64,000 nucleotides of DNA from Nocardioides sp. (GCA_002729525.1 PBYI01000056.1:62001-126000); one strand, 5' to 3'. Numbered from the stretch's first letter, positions 39,401 to 47,798 are shown. The notes: generated by a model from the sequence alone, not told the origin. Numbers and translations: made by a program.

Positions 39401-40114
39401 CGCGATGCCCATGGTGAGGTTGGCCGAGATCACCATCAGCCAGACCATGGCGAGGACGACCTTGATCATCGCGATGACGACGATCGTGGTCTCCAGGGTC
39501 TCGACGTCGTTCGAGAACAGCGCGTCGCCGAAGTACGACGAGATCGGGAAGTGAAAGCGCGAGCCGGCGTCGTCGCCCTCGGCCTGGAGCAGGTTGTACT
39601 CCGCGCCGCGGATGAAGAGGATCGCGGAGCTCTCGACGAGCACGAACGCCTCGACGAAGTAGGCCTGCCACTGGGTGGAGCCGAAGAAGCGGCTGCGGCG
39701 GCCCTCGCTGCGTGGGTGGTGCATCTGCCGGTAGATCGCGAGGTAGATGATGCCGACCGTGCCGAGCAGGCCGAGGCCCTCGCTGACCCACTCGTAGACG
39801 AACCAGTGGCCGATGATCGGCAGCTGGAAGTGCGGCGCGAACAGCTGCACGAAGCCGGTCGCGACGGCCGCGCTGAGCACGATGAACGCGGCGTACACGA
39901 ACCAGTGCATGACACCGATCCACGTCCACTGGAGCATCCGGGTGTGCAGCAGTGACTCCTTGATGAGGGTCACCACGCGCCCGGCGGGGTTGTCGGTGCG
40001 GCTCGCCGGCTGTCCGATCCGGACGGTGCGCACGATCTGCTGCACCGCCCGCGTCGTCATGACAACGGCGACCGCGGTGACCGCCAGGGACACCACGATG
40101 GCGAAGATCTGCAT
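36488..40114 (-). CDS. Heterodisulfide-reductase-like iron-sulfur protein with long repetitive tail
   Basis: A protein of 1208 residues. The N-terminal 270 residues carry about five membrane segments of the nitrate-reductase-gamma/HdrE type. A 4Fe-4S ferredoxin part follows (CTECGRCQSQCP, then CTSCGACVQQCP). The C-terminal catalytic-like part has two CCG-type blocks (STCAHCFNTL; HDPCYIGRHNGVY with RSFCCGAGGARMW). It belongs with the mycobacterial Rv0338c-type reductases. Beyond residue 780 comes an unusual 430-residue disordered Ala/Glu/Pro-rich tail with seven related SLFD or SMFD motifs. It probably passes electrons from a membrane quinone pool; partners are unknown. The ATG at 40114 follows AGGAGCGAC. 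Confidence 0.85.
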   Translation of the reverse strand: MQIFAIVVSLAVTAVAVVMTTRAVQQIVRTVRIGQPASRTDNPAGRVVTLIKESLLHTRMLQWTWIGVMHWFVYAAFIVLSAAVATGFVQLFAPHFQLPIIGHWFVYEWVSEGLGLLGTVGIIYLAIYRQMHHPRSEGRRSRFFGSTQWQAYFVEAFVLVESSAILFIRGAEYNLLQAEGDDAGSRFHFPISSYFGDALFSNDVETLETTIVVIAMIKVVLAMVWLMVISANLTMGIAWHRFTAWFNIYFKRESTGRDTDGATTALGAAKPLTSGGQRVSLDDIEDLDEDAKLGVGAVEDFAWKGILDFTTCTECGRCQSQCPAWNTEKPLSPKLLITAMRDHAYAKAPYLNAPESKREAMLAGDTALATEVAKPLVGTTEGRMDGLEDGEWFYNPSNGAAVIDDEVLWNCTSCGACVQQCPVDIEHVDHIIDMRRHQILVEANFPAELNGLFKGLENKGNPWNMSASARMDWAKDLPFDVKVVGEDVESLDEVDWLFWVGCAGAYEDRAKKTTRAVAELLDMAGVSFGVLGNGETCTGDPARRAGNEFVFQGLAQQNVETFNEYKVKKVVSTCAHCFNTLKNEYKEFGVELEVVHHTQLLNRLVREGKLTPVKDGAGAHKRSITYHDPCYIGRHNGVYSPPRELLQVLPGAEFAEMERNSERSFCCGAGGARMWMEEKLGERININRTQEAVGTGADQIAVGCPFCRVMLSDGLTMQQSKGEAREEVEVLDVAQMLLASVKGEQATKLKPGEGAPAVPESKEVKEAAAKAGAAGATAKAGSGGSGGSDGADEADDVATKAEPEAGDVTDTGDTVTETADAGPAAKASGGGSMFDDPSSMFGDDDAPATATEEKAPAEEAKAAKPESDGGSLFDVGGSDDAAEPAEPEAKSEAKSEAKTETKTEPVKAEPAEGGSLFDIGGDEPAAPAAEEAPADGPAAAAEAAQPEKTADPTPSADLGSGGSLFDIAADEPAPAAEEPAEPAKSEAPAEKAEAPEAAEAKAAPAAAPASEPQADIGSAGSLFDIAAPEPAAAAPAPPAEEPAEEPAEEPAAAADPQPEPEPEAEPEPATPTLDEDEPTAEPAGRAAAPAASSGTASQPLTGVDLDELDSLFDLEAPEGAIASAPAAPAPAATPEPEAAAEPEAAEAEPAPEPEAAPEPRAEAAPEPEPEASEPEPAEPAAEAPVSSGATHEPRRDADIDDAESLFDL

Positions 40115-40384
40115 GTCGCTCCTCGTTCTGCTCCGTGCCCGCTGCCTCACCCGCGGGGCGGTCGCTCGCGTGACTCTAGGGGTCGCGCTGGGGGCACGTC
40201 AGTCGCTGCTCGGGTGAGGAGGATGCTACCTGGCGGTAACTTCACCCGCGCGTCGTGCTGCTCACCGAGGGCAGGCCGACGCCTCCGGGGCCCGACCTGT
40301 CGGCGTACTCCGGTGCTTGTCGGCCGATGTCGTGGGGCGAGAGGCACCGGAGACCCCGCTCCAGCGGGGACTCCGACGGCAGCC

Positions 40385-42979
40385 TCACGCGCGGACGTCG
40401 ACCACCCGCCCACGCTGGGAGAACCGCACGGTCACCATGACCTTCTTCCGCTCCGGGGTGCGGGCGCAGAAGCCGAACTCGCGTCCCAGCCGGCGGAACG
40501 GCTGCCCCACACGCTGCATCACCTGCGTCGTGGTCATGCCGTCGCGCACCATCCGCTTGACCGCGCCCACGCCGCGGCGCAGGTCGGGGTTGCGGCAGGA
40601 GTCGGGGGCGATGCCCTCGGCGCGCTCCCACATCTGCAGGTAGGCCTCGGCGCCGCGCTCCATGTCGGCGCGGATGTCGTCGCCGTCGCTGCCGGCCACC
40701 TGGGTGAGGTCCTCGATCCAGTCGGGGTAGAGGCCGTACTGCGCGACGCCGTCGACGTTGATGTCCCAGACCCGCTTGCCGGCACGCTGCTTGCCGATGC
40801 GTACGCCGTTCAGCCCGGTCACCGGGTACGTCACCGGGTTGGCCACGTCGGCGCCGCGCGGGTCGCCCTGGGCGCCGAGGCCGTTGATGTCGGCGCCGAA
40901 CCCGATGCCGTAGTAGAAGCGGCGGTCGGCCCACTCGACGTGCTGGCGCCACTTGTCGACGAAGCCCGTGGAGTCGCCGGCGTACGGCGTGATGAACCCG
41001 CCCGCCTTGTAGATCTGCGGGTAGGTGTCCGGCGTCGACCAGGAGTGGCTGGAGATCACGCCGGGGTAGCCGAGCTGGCGGATGACGCGCATCGAGGCCT
41101 GCCGGGCCCGCACCGAGAGGTGGTCGGGGTCGAACACCATGTGCCGCTTGGCGAGCTCGCGGATGGTGTGCGCGCCGAGGTCGGTGAGGCTGCGGCTGTT
41201 GCAGTGCGCCGGCGGCGGGTAGAGCGGCGTCGCCGGGAGCGGTCCGCCGAACACCTCACCGATCGCGCCGAAGATCGCGTCCTGCGCCGGGATCGAGCCG
41301 TCGGGGGCGGCGTACTGCGGGTTGTCGGCGCTCTTGCCGTCGGCGGGCTCGCAGTGCTCCATGTCCCAGAACGTGCCGGTCTCCAGGAAGTTGGCGGTGT
41401 TGACCAGGGTGCCGGTCGACCCGGCGTCGCCGGCGACGCCAGCGAGGGCGTTGTCGAACTTGTTGACCAGCTCCATCTGCCGCACGCCGAGCCTGTGCAT
41501 CTGCGAGACCTGGCGGGTGACGTCGGCGGCGGTGCACTGCGGCACGTCCTGGCCGACGACGGCCTTGAAGGTGCAGCCGAACGGCACGGACGTCTCGATG
41601 CCGAGGACGACGGCCATCTTGCCGCTGTTGATGACGCGCCGGGCCTCGTACGGCGAGCGGACGATCCGGAAGAAGCCCTTGCCGGGGCCGCCGTACTGGG
41701 CGTCGATGTAGCGCTGGAGCTTCTTGATGTCGCGTGCCTGGAGGCGCACGGAGTCCATGTCGTCGCAGCTGTTGCGCTTGAGCGGGTAGAGCTGGCAGAG
41801 CTGGTTGTTCTCGACGAACAGGTTGACGAACAGGCGCTGGCCACCGCGCCACGAGCGCTCCAGCCACTTCCAGTAGGTGCCCTCGTGGGTCAGCGACTCC
41901 GGCGCCGGCCAGTCCTTGAACGTCGGCCAGCCGACCGGGTCGTGGGTCGGCTCGCCGGAGAGGAACGCCTCCAGCACGGCGCCGTTGCCGCCCGTCGCCC
42001 GGTGGTCGACGCAGTCCTGGAGCGCGTACTGCACGCCGTACTCGTGCCAGGGGCGACCGCAGTGCACCTGTCCGCCGAGGAACTCGAACGCCATGCCGTG
42101 GGTGTGGCCGTCGACGTACCCGCGGACCTCCTGGTACGACGTCACGCCGGCGTGCGGGGCGCCGCTGACGTCGACGCCGGCCTCGGGGTAGCGGGCGCAA
42201 CTGCCGAGCCGCTCGGGCACGAACGCCGTGCCGCGGGCACCCAGGGCGATCCGGTCGCCGCTGACCCGCAGCGCCCGGCCGCCGCCGAGCTCGAGGGTGT
42301 AGCGGGGGGCCGCGCCCGTGCGGCGCGGGGTGCCACGCACGGTCCAGACGGCGTCGTCGCTCGGCCGGTCGTCGAGGCCCGGGGCCGAGCCGGTGTCGGC
42401 GAGGAAGCGGCGTCCGTAGGTGTAGAGCAGGTACTGGCCGAGGTCGGTGGCCTGGAACCGGAAGCGGGCCGCCGCGGCGCGTCGGGCTGTGCGGACCACG
42501 AAGGTGCCGTTGCCGCCCCGGCCGGGACCGGTCGCGACGACGTACCGGCCGTCGGTCGTGCCGAGCGCGTAGCAGCCGCCGGCCAGGGCGTAGCGCGTCG
42601 CGGGGTGCGTCGTACGCCGCTCGCGCACGGCCGTGGTGGTGAGCTCGGGCTGCGGGCGGTTGCGCTCGCGCTCGACGTAGCGAGCGGCTGCGGCGGCCTG
42701 GCGCGCGGAGACGGGCTTGGTGGTCGCGCCGGTCTCGCCGCTGCGGGCGAGGGCGTTCTTGAAGCGGGAGTCGTGGGTGTGCTCGCCAGTGCCCGGCGGG
42801 TCGACGTGCGGCAGCCCGGCCTCGGCCTTGGCGATCTCGTTGGCCTCGCGCAGGGTCAGCGTCTGCGTGGCGGTGCCGGGCAGGGCGAGGGCGGTCGCGA
42901 CCAGGCCGACGGCGACGCCGAGCGCCAGGGCGAGGCGCGTGCGCAGGGCCGGGTCGGGCTGGGGGCGGGTCGTGGCCAC
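40385..42979 (-). CDS. Secreted amidohydrolase-superfamily (dipeptidase-like) protein
   Basis: A protein of 864 residues. The N-terminus has a membrane-spanning signal (TRLALALGVAVGLVATALAL). The middle holds a beta-trefoil-like stretch (YVVATGPGRGGNGTFVVRTA; GQYLLYTYGRRFL). The catalytic part begins with GYVDGHTHGMAFEFLGG, the H-x-H metal site of amidohydrolases, and continues with VVLGIETSVPFG, HMVFDPDHLSVRARQ and GVISSHSWSTPDTYPQ. This order resembles the M19 renal dipeptidase branch. Substrate unknown. It starts with GTG at 42979 behind GGAGGACCC. The size and the added lectin-like part are unusual for the family. Confidence 0.75.
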   Translation of the reverse strand: MATTRPQPDPALRTRLALALGVAVGLVATALALPGTATQTLTLREANEIAKAEAGLPHVDPPGTGEHTHDSRFKNALARSGETGATTKPVSARQAAAAARYVERERNRPQPELTTTAVRERRTTHPATRYALAGGCYALGTTDGRYVVATGPGRGGNGTFVVRTARRAAAARFRFQATDLGQYLLYTYGRRFLADTGSAPGLDDRPSDDAVWTVRGTPRRTGAAPRYTLELGGGRALRVSGDRIALGARGTAFVPERLGSCARYPEAGVDVSGAPHAGVTSYQEVRGYVDGHTHGMAFEFLGGQVHCGRPWHEYGVQYALQDCVDHRATGGNGAVLEAFLSGEPTHDPVGWPTFKDWPAPESLTHEGTYWKWLERSWRGGQRLFVNLFVENNQLCQLYPLKRNSCDDMDSVRLQARDIKKLQRYIDAQYGGPGKGFFRIVRSPYEARRVINSGKMAVVLGIETSVPFGCTFKAVVGQDVPQCTAADVTRQVSQMHRLGVRQMELVNKFDNALAGVAGDAGSTGTLVNTANFLETGTFWDMEHCEPADGKSADNPQYAAPDGSIPAQDAIFGAIGEVFGGPLPATPLYPPPAHCNSRSLTDLGAHTIRELAKRHMVFDPDHLSVRARQASMRVIRQLGYPGVISSHSWSTPDTYPQIYKAGGFITPYAGDSTGFVDKWRQHVEWADRRFYYGIGFGADINGLGAQGDPRGADVANPVTYPVTGLNGVRIGKQRAGKRVWDINVDGVAQYGLYPDWIEDLTQVAGSDGDDIRADMERGAEAYLQMWERAEGIAPDSCRNPDLRRGVGAVKRMVRDGMTTTQVMQRVGQPFRRLGREFGFCARTPERKKVMVTVRFSQRGRVVDVRA

Positions 42980-43103
42980 GGGTCCTCCGTTGGTGCCGTG
43001 ACAGGGAGCGGGGGTGTGATGTGTGCCACGGTCGTGGGCGTGACCCTAGCCGGGCCGGGCGTCGTCGGCGACCTGTTCGGCGTACGTCGGCTGACACCGT
43101 GTC

Positions 43104-43136
43104 GCGGGCACCGGCCCCGTCCAGACCGGTGCCCGC
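43104..43136 (-). terminator. Hairpin terminator behind the secreted repeat protein gene
   Basis: GCGGGCACCGG (43104-43114) pairs perfectly with CCGGTGCCCGC (43126-43136) around 11 bases. It lies 16 bases behind the stop of the minus-strand gene at 43152. Confidence 0.65.
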
Positions 43137-43151
43137 GTCACCCGAGATCCC

Positions 43152-44534
43152 TCACGGAGTGGTCTTGACCCCCTTGCGGATGGCGAGCTTGGCGACGGCC
43201 AGGTCGACGATGGCGGCGTCGCCGCCGAGGAGGGTGAGGCGGAGCCCGACGACCTCGAGGCCCTGGCGCAGCTGCCGCTCGACGCCGGTCTCGATCTTCA
43301 CCAGGCCGGGGATCTCATACGTCTCGCCGGCCTCGACGTCGTAGCTCTGCCCGTCGATGGTGAGCCCGACGACCTTGGTGCCGACGCTGTCGGAGGTGAC
43401 GCGGCGGGCGCCGCTCTTCTCACTTCGCACGTTGGCCACCGCGCGGACGAGGTCGACCTCGATGCGCCCGTCGAGCAGGGACACCTTGGCGGCCTTGGCG
43501 CGCTCGAAGCCCTCGGCGTACGCGACCCGGTTGTCGCCCATCTGACTCGTCGCGACGGCGCGGACGCCGCCCAGGTCGCGCAGGTCGGCACGCGCGACGT
43601 CGCTGCTCATCGTCTTGCCGCGGGTGCCCTGGCAGGGCATCTTCGACAGCTGGGTACGTCCGACCTGCACGTTGTCGGCGAGCGCCTGGGCCCGCGCACC
43701 GGTCGAGTAGCCGCGGAACACGCCGGACTTCACGCCGCCGGTGACCCGGGCGAGCGACTGGGCGAGGACGGCGTGGGTCTCGGTCGGGTAGACGGTGACA
43801 TCGAGCGCCGAGGCTGCCGCGCGGGCGGTGCCGCTGCCGGCCTTCTCGACGGTCTTGCCGAGGGAGATCTTGACCAGGCCCGGGATCTCGAGGTCGCGGT
43901 TGGGCGACGGGATGTCCAGCTCGCTCACCTGCCCGCCGTTGCGGACGAGGATCTTGGCGATGCTGGTGCTCGTCTCGGTGCGGTAGCGCGACCCGTCCCA
44001 GTAGGCGTGCGCCATCGAGGTCAGGCCGTGGATCTCCAGCCGGTCGAAGAGCACGAGCTTGGCGATCTCGTGAGTCGACCAGCTCGAGACGCGCTGGCCG
44101 ACCGCCTCGGTCCAGACGTTGGTCTCGACGCCGTACAGGTCGCCGAGACCCGGGACGGCGGTGTCGGCCTCGTAGTTGCGCTTGGCCTTCCCGGCGACCG
44201 TCGTGCAGCCGATGCTCTCGAGGGCTGTGCGGTCCGAGGCGGCGGGGACCATCGATCCGACGACGCGGCTGCCGTAGCCGGCGGTCTGCAGGGCGAACCG
44301 GGTCTTCACGCGCTTGAGCGTGCCGGCGCGGGCCACCGAGGTGGCGGGTGCCGCGGCCGTGGCCGCCGCGGCGGTCGTGGTGCTCGGCGGTGCGGCGGAC
44401 GCCGTGGGCGGACCGGCGGCGGTGCCGGTGACGAGGGCGCCGGCCGCGAGGGTGCCGGTGAGAGCGAGTGCGAGGCGGTGGGTGCGACGGGGGTGGGGAC
44501 GGGGGTGGAGACGGGGGTGGAGGGAGGCGGACAT
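43152..44534 (-). CDS. Secreted protein with internal repeat, function unknown
   Basis: A protein of 460 residues. The start is a signal peptide with a long basic N-region (HPRLHPRPHPRRTHRLALAL) and cleavage near ASAAPPST. The mature protein is beta-rich. The stretch LEIPGLVKISLGKTVEKAG in the middle and YEIPGLVKIETGVERQLRQG near the end mark two copies of a domain of about 130 residues. I recall actinobacterial proteins of this kind annotated as choice-of-anchor P family, but that name is uncertain. No catalytic residues are evident; a surface or envelope role is likely. ATG at 44534 follows CAGGAGCACGC. Confidence 0.7.
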   Translation of the reverse strand: MSASLHPRLHPRPHPRRTHRLALALTGTLAAGALVTGTAAGPPTASAAPPSTTTAAAATAAAPATSVARAGTLKRVKTRFALQTAGYGSRVVGSMVPAASDRTALESIGCTTVAGKAKRNYEADTAVPGLGDLYGVETNVWTEAVGQRVSSWSTHEIAKLVLFDRLEIHGLTSMAHAYWDGSRYRTETSTSIAKILVRNGGQVSELDIPSPNRDLEIPGLVKISLGKTVEKAGSGTARAAASALDVTVYPTETHAVLAQSLARVTGGVKSGVFRGYSTGARAQALADNVQVGRTQLSKMPCQGTRGKTMSSDVARADLRDLGGVRAVATSQMGDNRVAYAEGFERAKAAKVSLLDGRIEVDLVRAVANVRSEKSGARRVTSDSVGTKVVGLTIDGQSYDVEAGETYEIPGLVKIETGVERQLRQGLEVVGLRLTLLGGDAAIVDLAVAKLAIRKGVKTTP

Positions 44535-44680
44535 GCGTGCTCCTGTGGGGGAGGAGCGAGCGCGCCGCAGGGCGTGCCCGAGGTTGCCGTACGGCGATCT
44601 CGCGGTGTGGGGGGGACGACCACGGTCCCCCTCCCCGGACCGGGGCACCAGGCCGGTCCAGACCGGACTGATTGACACGG

Positions 44681-44723
44681 CAGATGCGGCATCGTTGTCG
44701 CTATTCACCCGCAGGTGCGGCAT
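44681..44723. repeat. Direct repeat CAGRTGCGGCAT upstream of the TOBE regulator
   Basis: CAGATGCGGCAT at 44681-44692 and CAGGTGCGGCAT at 44712-44723 are 31 bp apart, close to three helical turns. The second copy overlaps the -10 element of the TOBE-regulator promoter, so binding there would repress it. The binding protein is most plausibly the regulator itself. Confidence 0.45.
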
Positions 44724-44726
44724 GAT
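44721..44726 (+). promoter_or_regulatory. -10 element for leaderless TOBE regulator/mod transcript
   Basis: CATGAT lies exactly six bases before the GTG start at 44733, the spacing expected for a leaderless transcript. Confidence 0.5.
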
Positions 44727-44732
44727 GCGAGC

Positions 44733-45128
44733 GTGACGACGTACCGACTTGCGGAGGCTGCCGACGTGCTCGGCGTCTCCGATGACACGATCCGCCGCTG
44801 GGTTGACGCCGGACGCCTGCCCGCGCGCACCCTCGACGGGAGGTCCGTCGTCGACGGCGCCGACCTCGCCGAGCTCGCCCGCACCAACGCCGGCGAGCCG
44901 GACGGCGATGGGCGTCGCCCGGTCGCCACCAGCGCCCGCAACCGGCTGCCCGGCATCGTCGTCAAGGTCACCAGCGACACCGTGATGGCGCAGGTCGACA
45001 TGATCTGCGGGTCGTTCCGGATGGTGTCGCTGATGAGCCGGGAGGCCGTCGAGGACATGGGTCTCGAGCCGGGCTCGCGCGTGGTCGCCTCGGTGAAGTC
45101 GACCAACGTCGTGGTGGACGCGCCGTGA
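44733..45128 (+). CDS. HTH-TOBE molybdate-responsive regulator
   Basis: A protein of 131 residues. The N-terminal MerR-like helix-turn-helix reads YRLAEAADVLGVSDDTIRRW, then VDAGRLPARTLDGRSVVDGA. The C-terminal TOBE (Mop) domain, RNRLPGIVVKVTSDTVMAQV, with DMICGSFRMVSLMSREAVED and LEPGSRVVASVKSTNVVV, binds molybdate or tungstate. The gene is first in the modABC operon, with a GTGA overlap to modA, so it probably senses molybdate and controls the operon. GTG at 44733 is chosen because of the leaderless promoter; an in-frame GTG at 44715 lies upstream. Confidence 0.85.
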   Translation: MTTYRLAEAADVLGVSDDTIRRWVDAGRLPARTLDGRSVVDGADLAELARTNAGEPDGDGRRPVATSARNRLPGIVVKVTSDTVMAQVDMICGSFRMVSLMSREAVEDMGLEPGSRVVASVKSTNVVVDAP

Positions 45129-45892
45129 GGCGCTGGCGGACCGCCCTGGCGGTGGTGGGCGCAATGGTCGCGATGCCTGCCCTGGCCGGCTGCGGCTCCG
45201 GCGGCGACCCGGGCAGCGGGCAGACCCTCACCGTGCTCGCGGCCGCGTCCCTGAAGGAGACCTTCACCGAGCTGGCCGAGGAGTTCGAGGCCGCGCACCC
45301 CGGGGTCGAGGTGTCGCTGGCCTTCGACTCCTCCGCGACGCTCGCAGCCCAGGCCGTCGAGGGCGCGCCGGCCGACCTGCTCGCCACCGCCGACACCCGC
45401 ACGATGGCCGACGCCGTCGACGGCGACGCACTGGCCGGGGACCCCGAGGTGTTCGCGACCAACGGCGCCACCGTCGTGGTGCCCGCCGGCAACCCGGCCG
45501 GGGTCTCCTCCTTCGCCGACCTCGACGACGACGCGGTGACCTACGTCGTCTGCGTCGAGGACGCCCCCTGCGGAGCCGTCGCCCGCACCCTGCTCGACGG
45601 CGCCGGCATCACCCACGACCCGGCCAGTCTCGAGGTCGACGTGAAGGCGGTGCTCGCCAAGGTCGTCGCCGACGAGGCTGACGCCGGGATCGTCTACGTC
45701 ACCGACGCGACCGCGGCCGGCGACGCGGTGGAGCAGGTGACGATCCCCGGTGCTGACGCCGAACCGCTGGAGTACCCGATTGGCGTGCTCGAGCAGGCCG
45801 AGCAGCCCGAGCTCGCGCAGGAGTTCCTCGACCTCGTGCTCGGCCAGGACGGGCAGGCGGTGCTCGGCGACGCCGGGTTCGGCTCGCCGTGA
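45125..45892 (+). CDS. modA: Molybdate ABC transporter substrate-binding lipoprotein ModA
   Basis: A protein of 255 residues. The signal ends in a lipobox (MPALAGCGSG, Cys 22), so it is anchored to the outer face of the membrane. The binding fold has TLTVLAAASLKETFTELAEE, SLAFDSSATLAAQAVEGAPA and DLLATADTRTM, where the Ser residues of AAASL and DSSATL bind the oxyanion. ADEADAGIVYVTDATAAGD holds the later ligand region. Its GTG start overlaps the regulator stop. It feeds molybdate to ModB/ModC for molybdenum cofactor synthesis. Confidence 0.93.
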   Translation: MRRWRTALAVVGAMVAMPALAGCGSGGDPGSGQTLTVLAAASLKETFTELAEEFEAAHPGVEVSLAFDSSATLAAQAVEGAPADLLATADTRTMADAVDGDALAGDPEVFATNGATVVVPAGNPAGVSSFADLDDDAVTYVVCVEDAPCGAVARTLLDGAGITHDPASLEVDVKAVLAKVVADEADAGIVYVTDATAAGDAVEQVTIPGADAEPLEYPIGVLEQAEQPELAQEFLDLVLGQDGQAVLGDAGFGSP

Positions 45893-46698
45893 CCGCCCGT
45901 ACGACGTCCGCGGGGCTCGGCCGCCCGCCGCTGCTGCTGGTCGTGCCGGGCGTGCTCGCCGGGCTGTTCCTCGTGGTCCCGCTCGTCGCGCTGGTCGTCG
46001 ACACGCCCTGGGGCGACCTCGGCCGGCTGCTCGGGTCCGAGCAGGTGCGCGAGGCGCTGTGGCTGAGCGGGACCACCTCGCTGGCCACCGTGGCGGTCTG
46101 CGTCGTGCTCGGCACGCCCCTGGCGTGGCTCCTGGCGCGCGTCGACTTCCCCGGGCGCACGCTGGTGCGGGCCCTGGTCGTCGTGCCGCTGGTGCTGCCG
46201 CCGGTCGTCGCCGGCGTCGCACTGGTGTCCGCGCTGGGTCGGCGGACGCTGCTCGGCGGGCTGGTCGCGGACCTCACCGGGCGGCCGCTGCCGTACACGA
46301 CGGCGGCGGTCGTGGTGGCGCACGCGTTCGTCGCGCTGCCGTTCTTCGTGCTCGCGGTCGAGGGCGCGCTCCGCGCGGCCGGCGACGGGTACGACGAGGT
46401 CGCGGCGTCGCTCGGCGCCGGACGCTGGACGACCTTCCGCCGCGTCACGCTGCCGCTGGCGCTTCCCGGCGTGCTGGCCGGGTGCGTGCTGGCGTGGGCC
46501 CGGTCGCTGGGGGAGTTCGGCGCGACGATCACCTTCGCCGGCAACTACCCGGGCACGACCCAGACCATGCCGTCGCTGGTCTACTCCGAGCTCCAGGGCG
46601 ACGTCGAGGTCGCGGAGACGCTGAGCCTGGTGCTGCTCGTGGTGTCGGTGGCGACGCTGGCGCTGCTGCGCGAGCGGTGGCTGCGGGTGGGCGCGTGA
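45889..46698 (+). CDS. modB: Molybdate ABC transporter permease ModB
   Basis: A membrane protein of 269 residues with six hydrophobic segments. The ABC-permease EAA loop reads YDEVAASLGAGRWTTFRRVT, followed by LPLALPGVLAGCVLAWARSL and GEFGATITFAGNYPGTTQTM. The sequence GEFGAT...PGTTQTMP is characteristic of ModB and CysT-type permeases. The start GTG overlaps modA (GTGA) and the end overlaps modC, so the three are translationally coupled. Confidence 0.93.
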   Translation: MTARTTSAGLGRPPLLLVVPGVLAGLFLVVPLVALVVDTPWGDLGRLLGSEQVREALWLSGTTSLATVAVCVVLGTPLAWLLARVDFPGRTLVRALVVVPLVLPPVVAGVALVSALGRRTLLGGLVADLTGRPLPYTTAAVVVAHAFVALPFFVLAVEGALRAAGDGYDEVAASLGAGRWTTFRRVTLPLALPGVLAGCVLAWARSLGEFGATITFAGNYPGTTQTMPSLVYSELQGDVEVAETLSLVLLVVSVATLALLRERWLRVGA

Positions 46699-47723
46699 GC
46701 GGGGTCGCCGCGGGTCCGACGGGCCTGGTGCTCGACGTCGACGTCCCCGGTCGGGTCCGGGTCTCCTTCGGGGCGGCGCCCGGGGAGGTCGTCGCGGTGC
46801 TCGGCCCGAACGGCGCCGGCAAGTCGACGCTGCTCTCGTCGGTGGCCGGACTGCTGGGCGACGTCGGTGTGGTGCGCGTGGGTGGACCGGACGGCGTGGA
46901 GGAGTGGTCCGGGCCCGGACGTCGTCCGCTGCCGGTGCGCGAGCGCCGGGTGGGCCTGGCGTTCCAGGGGCAGCGGCTCTTCCCGCACCTGTCCGCGCTC
47001 GACAACGCGGCGTTCGGGCCGCGCTCGCGGGGCGCTTCGCGCTCAGCCGCGCGAGGGGTGGCGCGGGAGTGGCTGGACCGCTTCGGCGTCGGCGACCTCG
47101 CCGGCCGACGTCCGTCGGCGCTGTCAGGCGGTCAGGCGCAGCGGGTCGCACTCGCCCGGGCGCTCGCCAGCGACCCGGCGGTGCTGCTGCTCGACGAGCC
47201 CTTCTCGGGTCTCGACGTCGGGGTCGCCGCCGCCCTGCGCGTCGAGCTCACCGCCCACCTGGCGGCGTACGACGGGGTCACGCTGCTGGTCACGCACGAC
47301 GCGCTCGACGCCTTCGCGCTCGCCGACCGGGTGCTGGTGCTCGACGCCGGCGAGGTCGCCCAGGTCGGTACGCCGGACGAGGTCGCCGCGCGCCCGCGCA
47401 CCGACCACGTGGCCCGGCTGGTCGGGCTCAACGTGCTGCGGACGGGCGAGGAGCTGCGGGCGTTCCGGCCGGTCGACGTGGTGGTGTCGTCCGCCGAGCC
47501 CGCGGGGTCGGCGCGGCTGCGCTGGCACGGGCTGGTGGAGGGCGTCACCCGGCACGGCGACGTGCTCCGGGTGCAGGTGCGCACCGACGACGGCCCGGCG
47601 ATCCTGGCCGACCTCACCCCGGCCGCGGTCGCCGAGCTCGCCGTCGCCCCCGGGCGGTCGGTGTGGCTGGCGGTGAAGGCCACGGCGGTGACGTCGTACG
47701 CCGCCGGCCGCCTGCCGATGTAA
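46695..47723 (+). CDS. modC: Molybdate ABC transporter ATP-binding protein ModC
   Basis: A protein of 342 residues. Walker A is LGPNGAGKSTLL, the Q loop lies in LAFQGQRLFPHLSALDN, the ABC signature is LSGGQAQRVALARAL, Walker B is VLLLDEPFSGLD, and the switch His is in LLVTHDALDA. A C-terminal TOBE domain (LRWHGLVEGVTRHGDVLRVQ; VWLAVKATAVTSY) is typical of ModC. It drives molybdate uptake through ModB. The start GTG at 46695 overlaps modB as GTGA. Its stop lies inside the left arm of a long inverted repeat. Confidence 0.93.
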   Translation: MSGVAAGPTGLVLDVDVPGRVRVSFGAAPGEVVAVLGPNGAGKSTLLSSVAGLLGDVGVVRVGGPDGVEEWSGPGRRPLPVRERRVGLAFQGQRLFPHLSALDNAAFGPRSRGASRSAARGVAREWLDRFGVGDLAGRRPSALSGGQAQRVALARALASDPAVLLLDEPFSGLDVGVAAALRVELTAHLAAYDGVTLLVTHDALDAFALADRVLVLDAGEVAQVGTPDEVAARPRTDHVARLVGLNVLRTGEELRAFRPVDVVVSSAEPAGSARLRWHGLVEGVTRHGDVLRVQVRTDDGPAILADLTPAAVAELAVAPGRSVWLAVKATAVTSYAAGRLPM

Positions 47724-47789
47724 CACGTCGTCCGACCAACTACCCACACGATCGATCAGTGCGGTAGATGCCTGGACGGCGTGTTACAT
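47718..47789. terminator. Inverted repeat spanning the modC stop and the patatin promoter
   Basis: ATGTAACACGTCGTCC (47718-47733) pairs with GGACGGCGTGTTACAT (47774-47789) with one mismatch in 16 and a 40-base loop. The left arm contains the TAA stop of modC; the right arm runs into the -10 element of the patatin-like gene. It may end the mod transcript and affect the following promoter. Confidence 0.5.
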
Positions 47790-47792
47790 GAT
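47787..47792 (+). promoter_or_regulatory. -10 element for leaderless patatin-like transcript
   Basis: CATGAT, six bases before the GTG at 47799. The same hexamer with the same spacing precedes the TOBE regulator gene. Confidence 0.5.
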
Positions 47793-47798
47793 GGGCCG

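Noticed and set aside
36461..39955. A 1164-codon open frame on the plus strand opposite the iron-sulfur protein gene
   Set aside because: Its translation is Val/Gly/Leu/Arg-rich with no domain, while the minus strand encodes a clear ferredoxin/CCG protein. Long antisense frames are expected in DNA of this GC content.
40214..43168. A 984-codon plus-strand open frame opposite the amidohydrolase-like gene
   Set aside because: No recognisable domain and no ribosome binding site; the minus strand carries a signal peptide and an H-x-H metal site.
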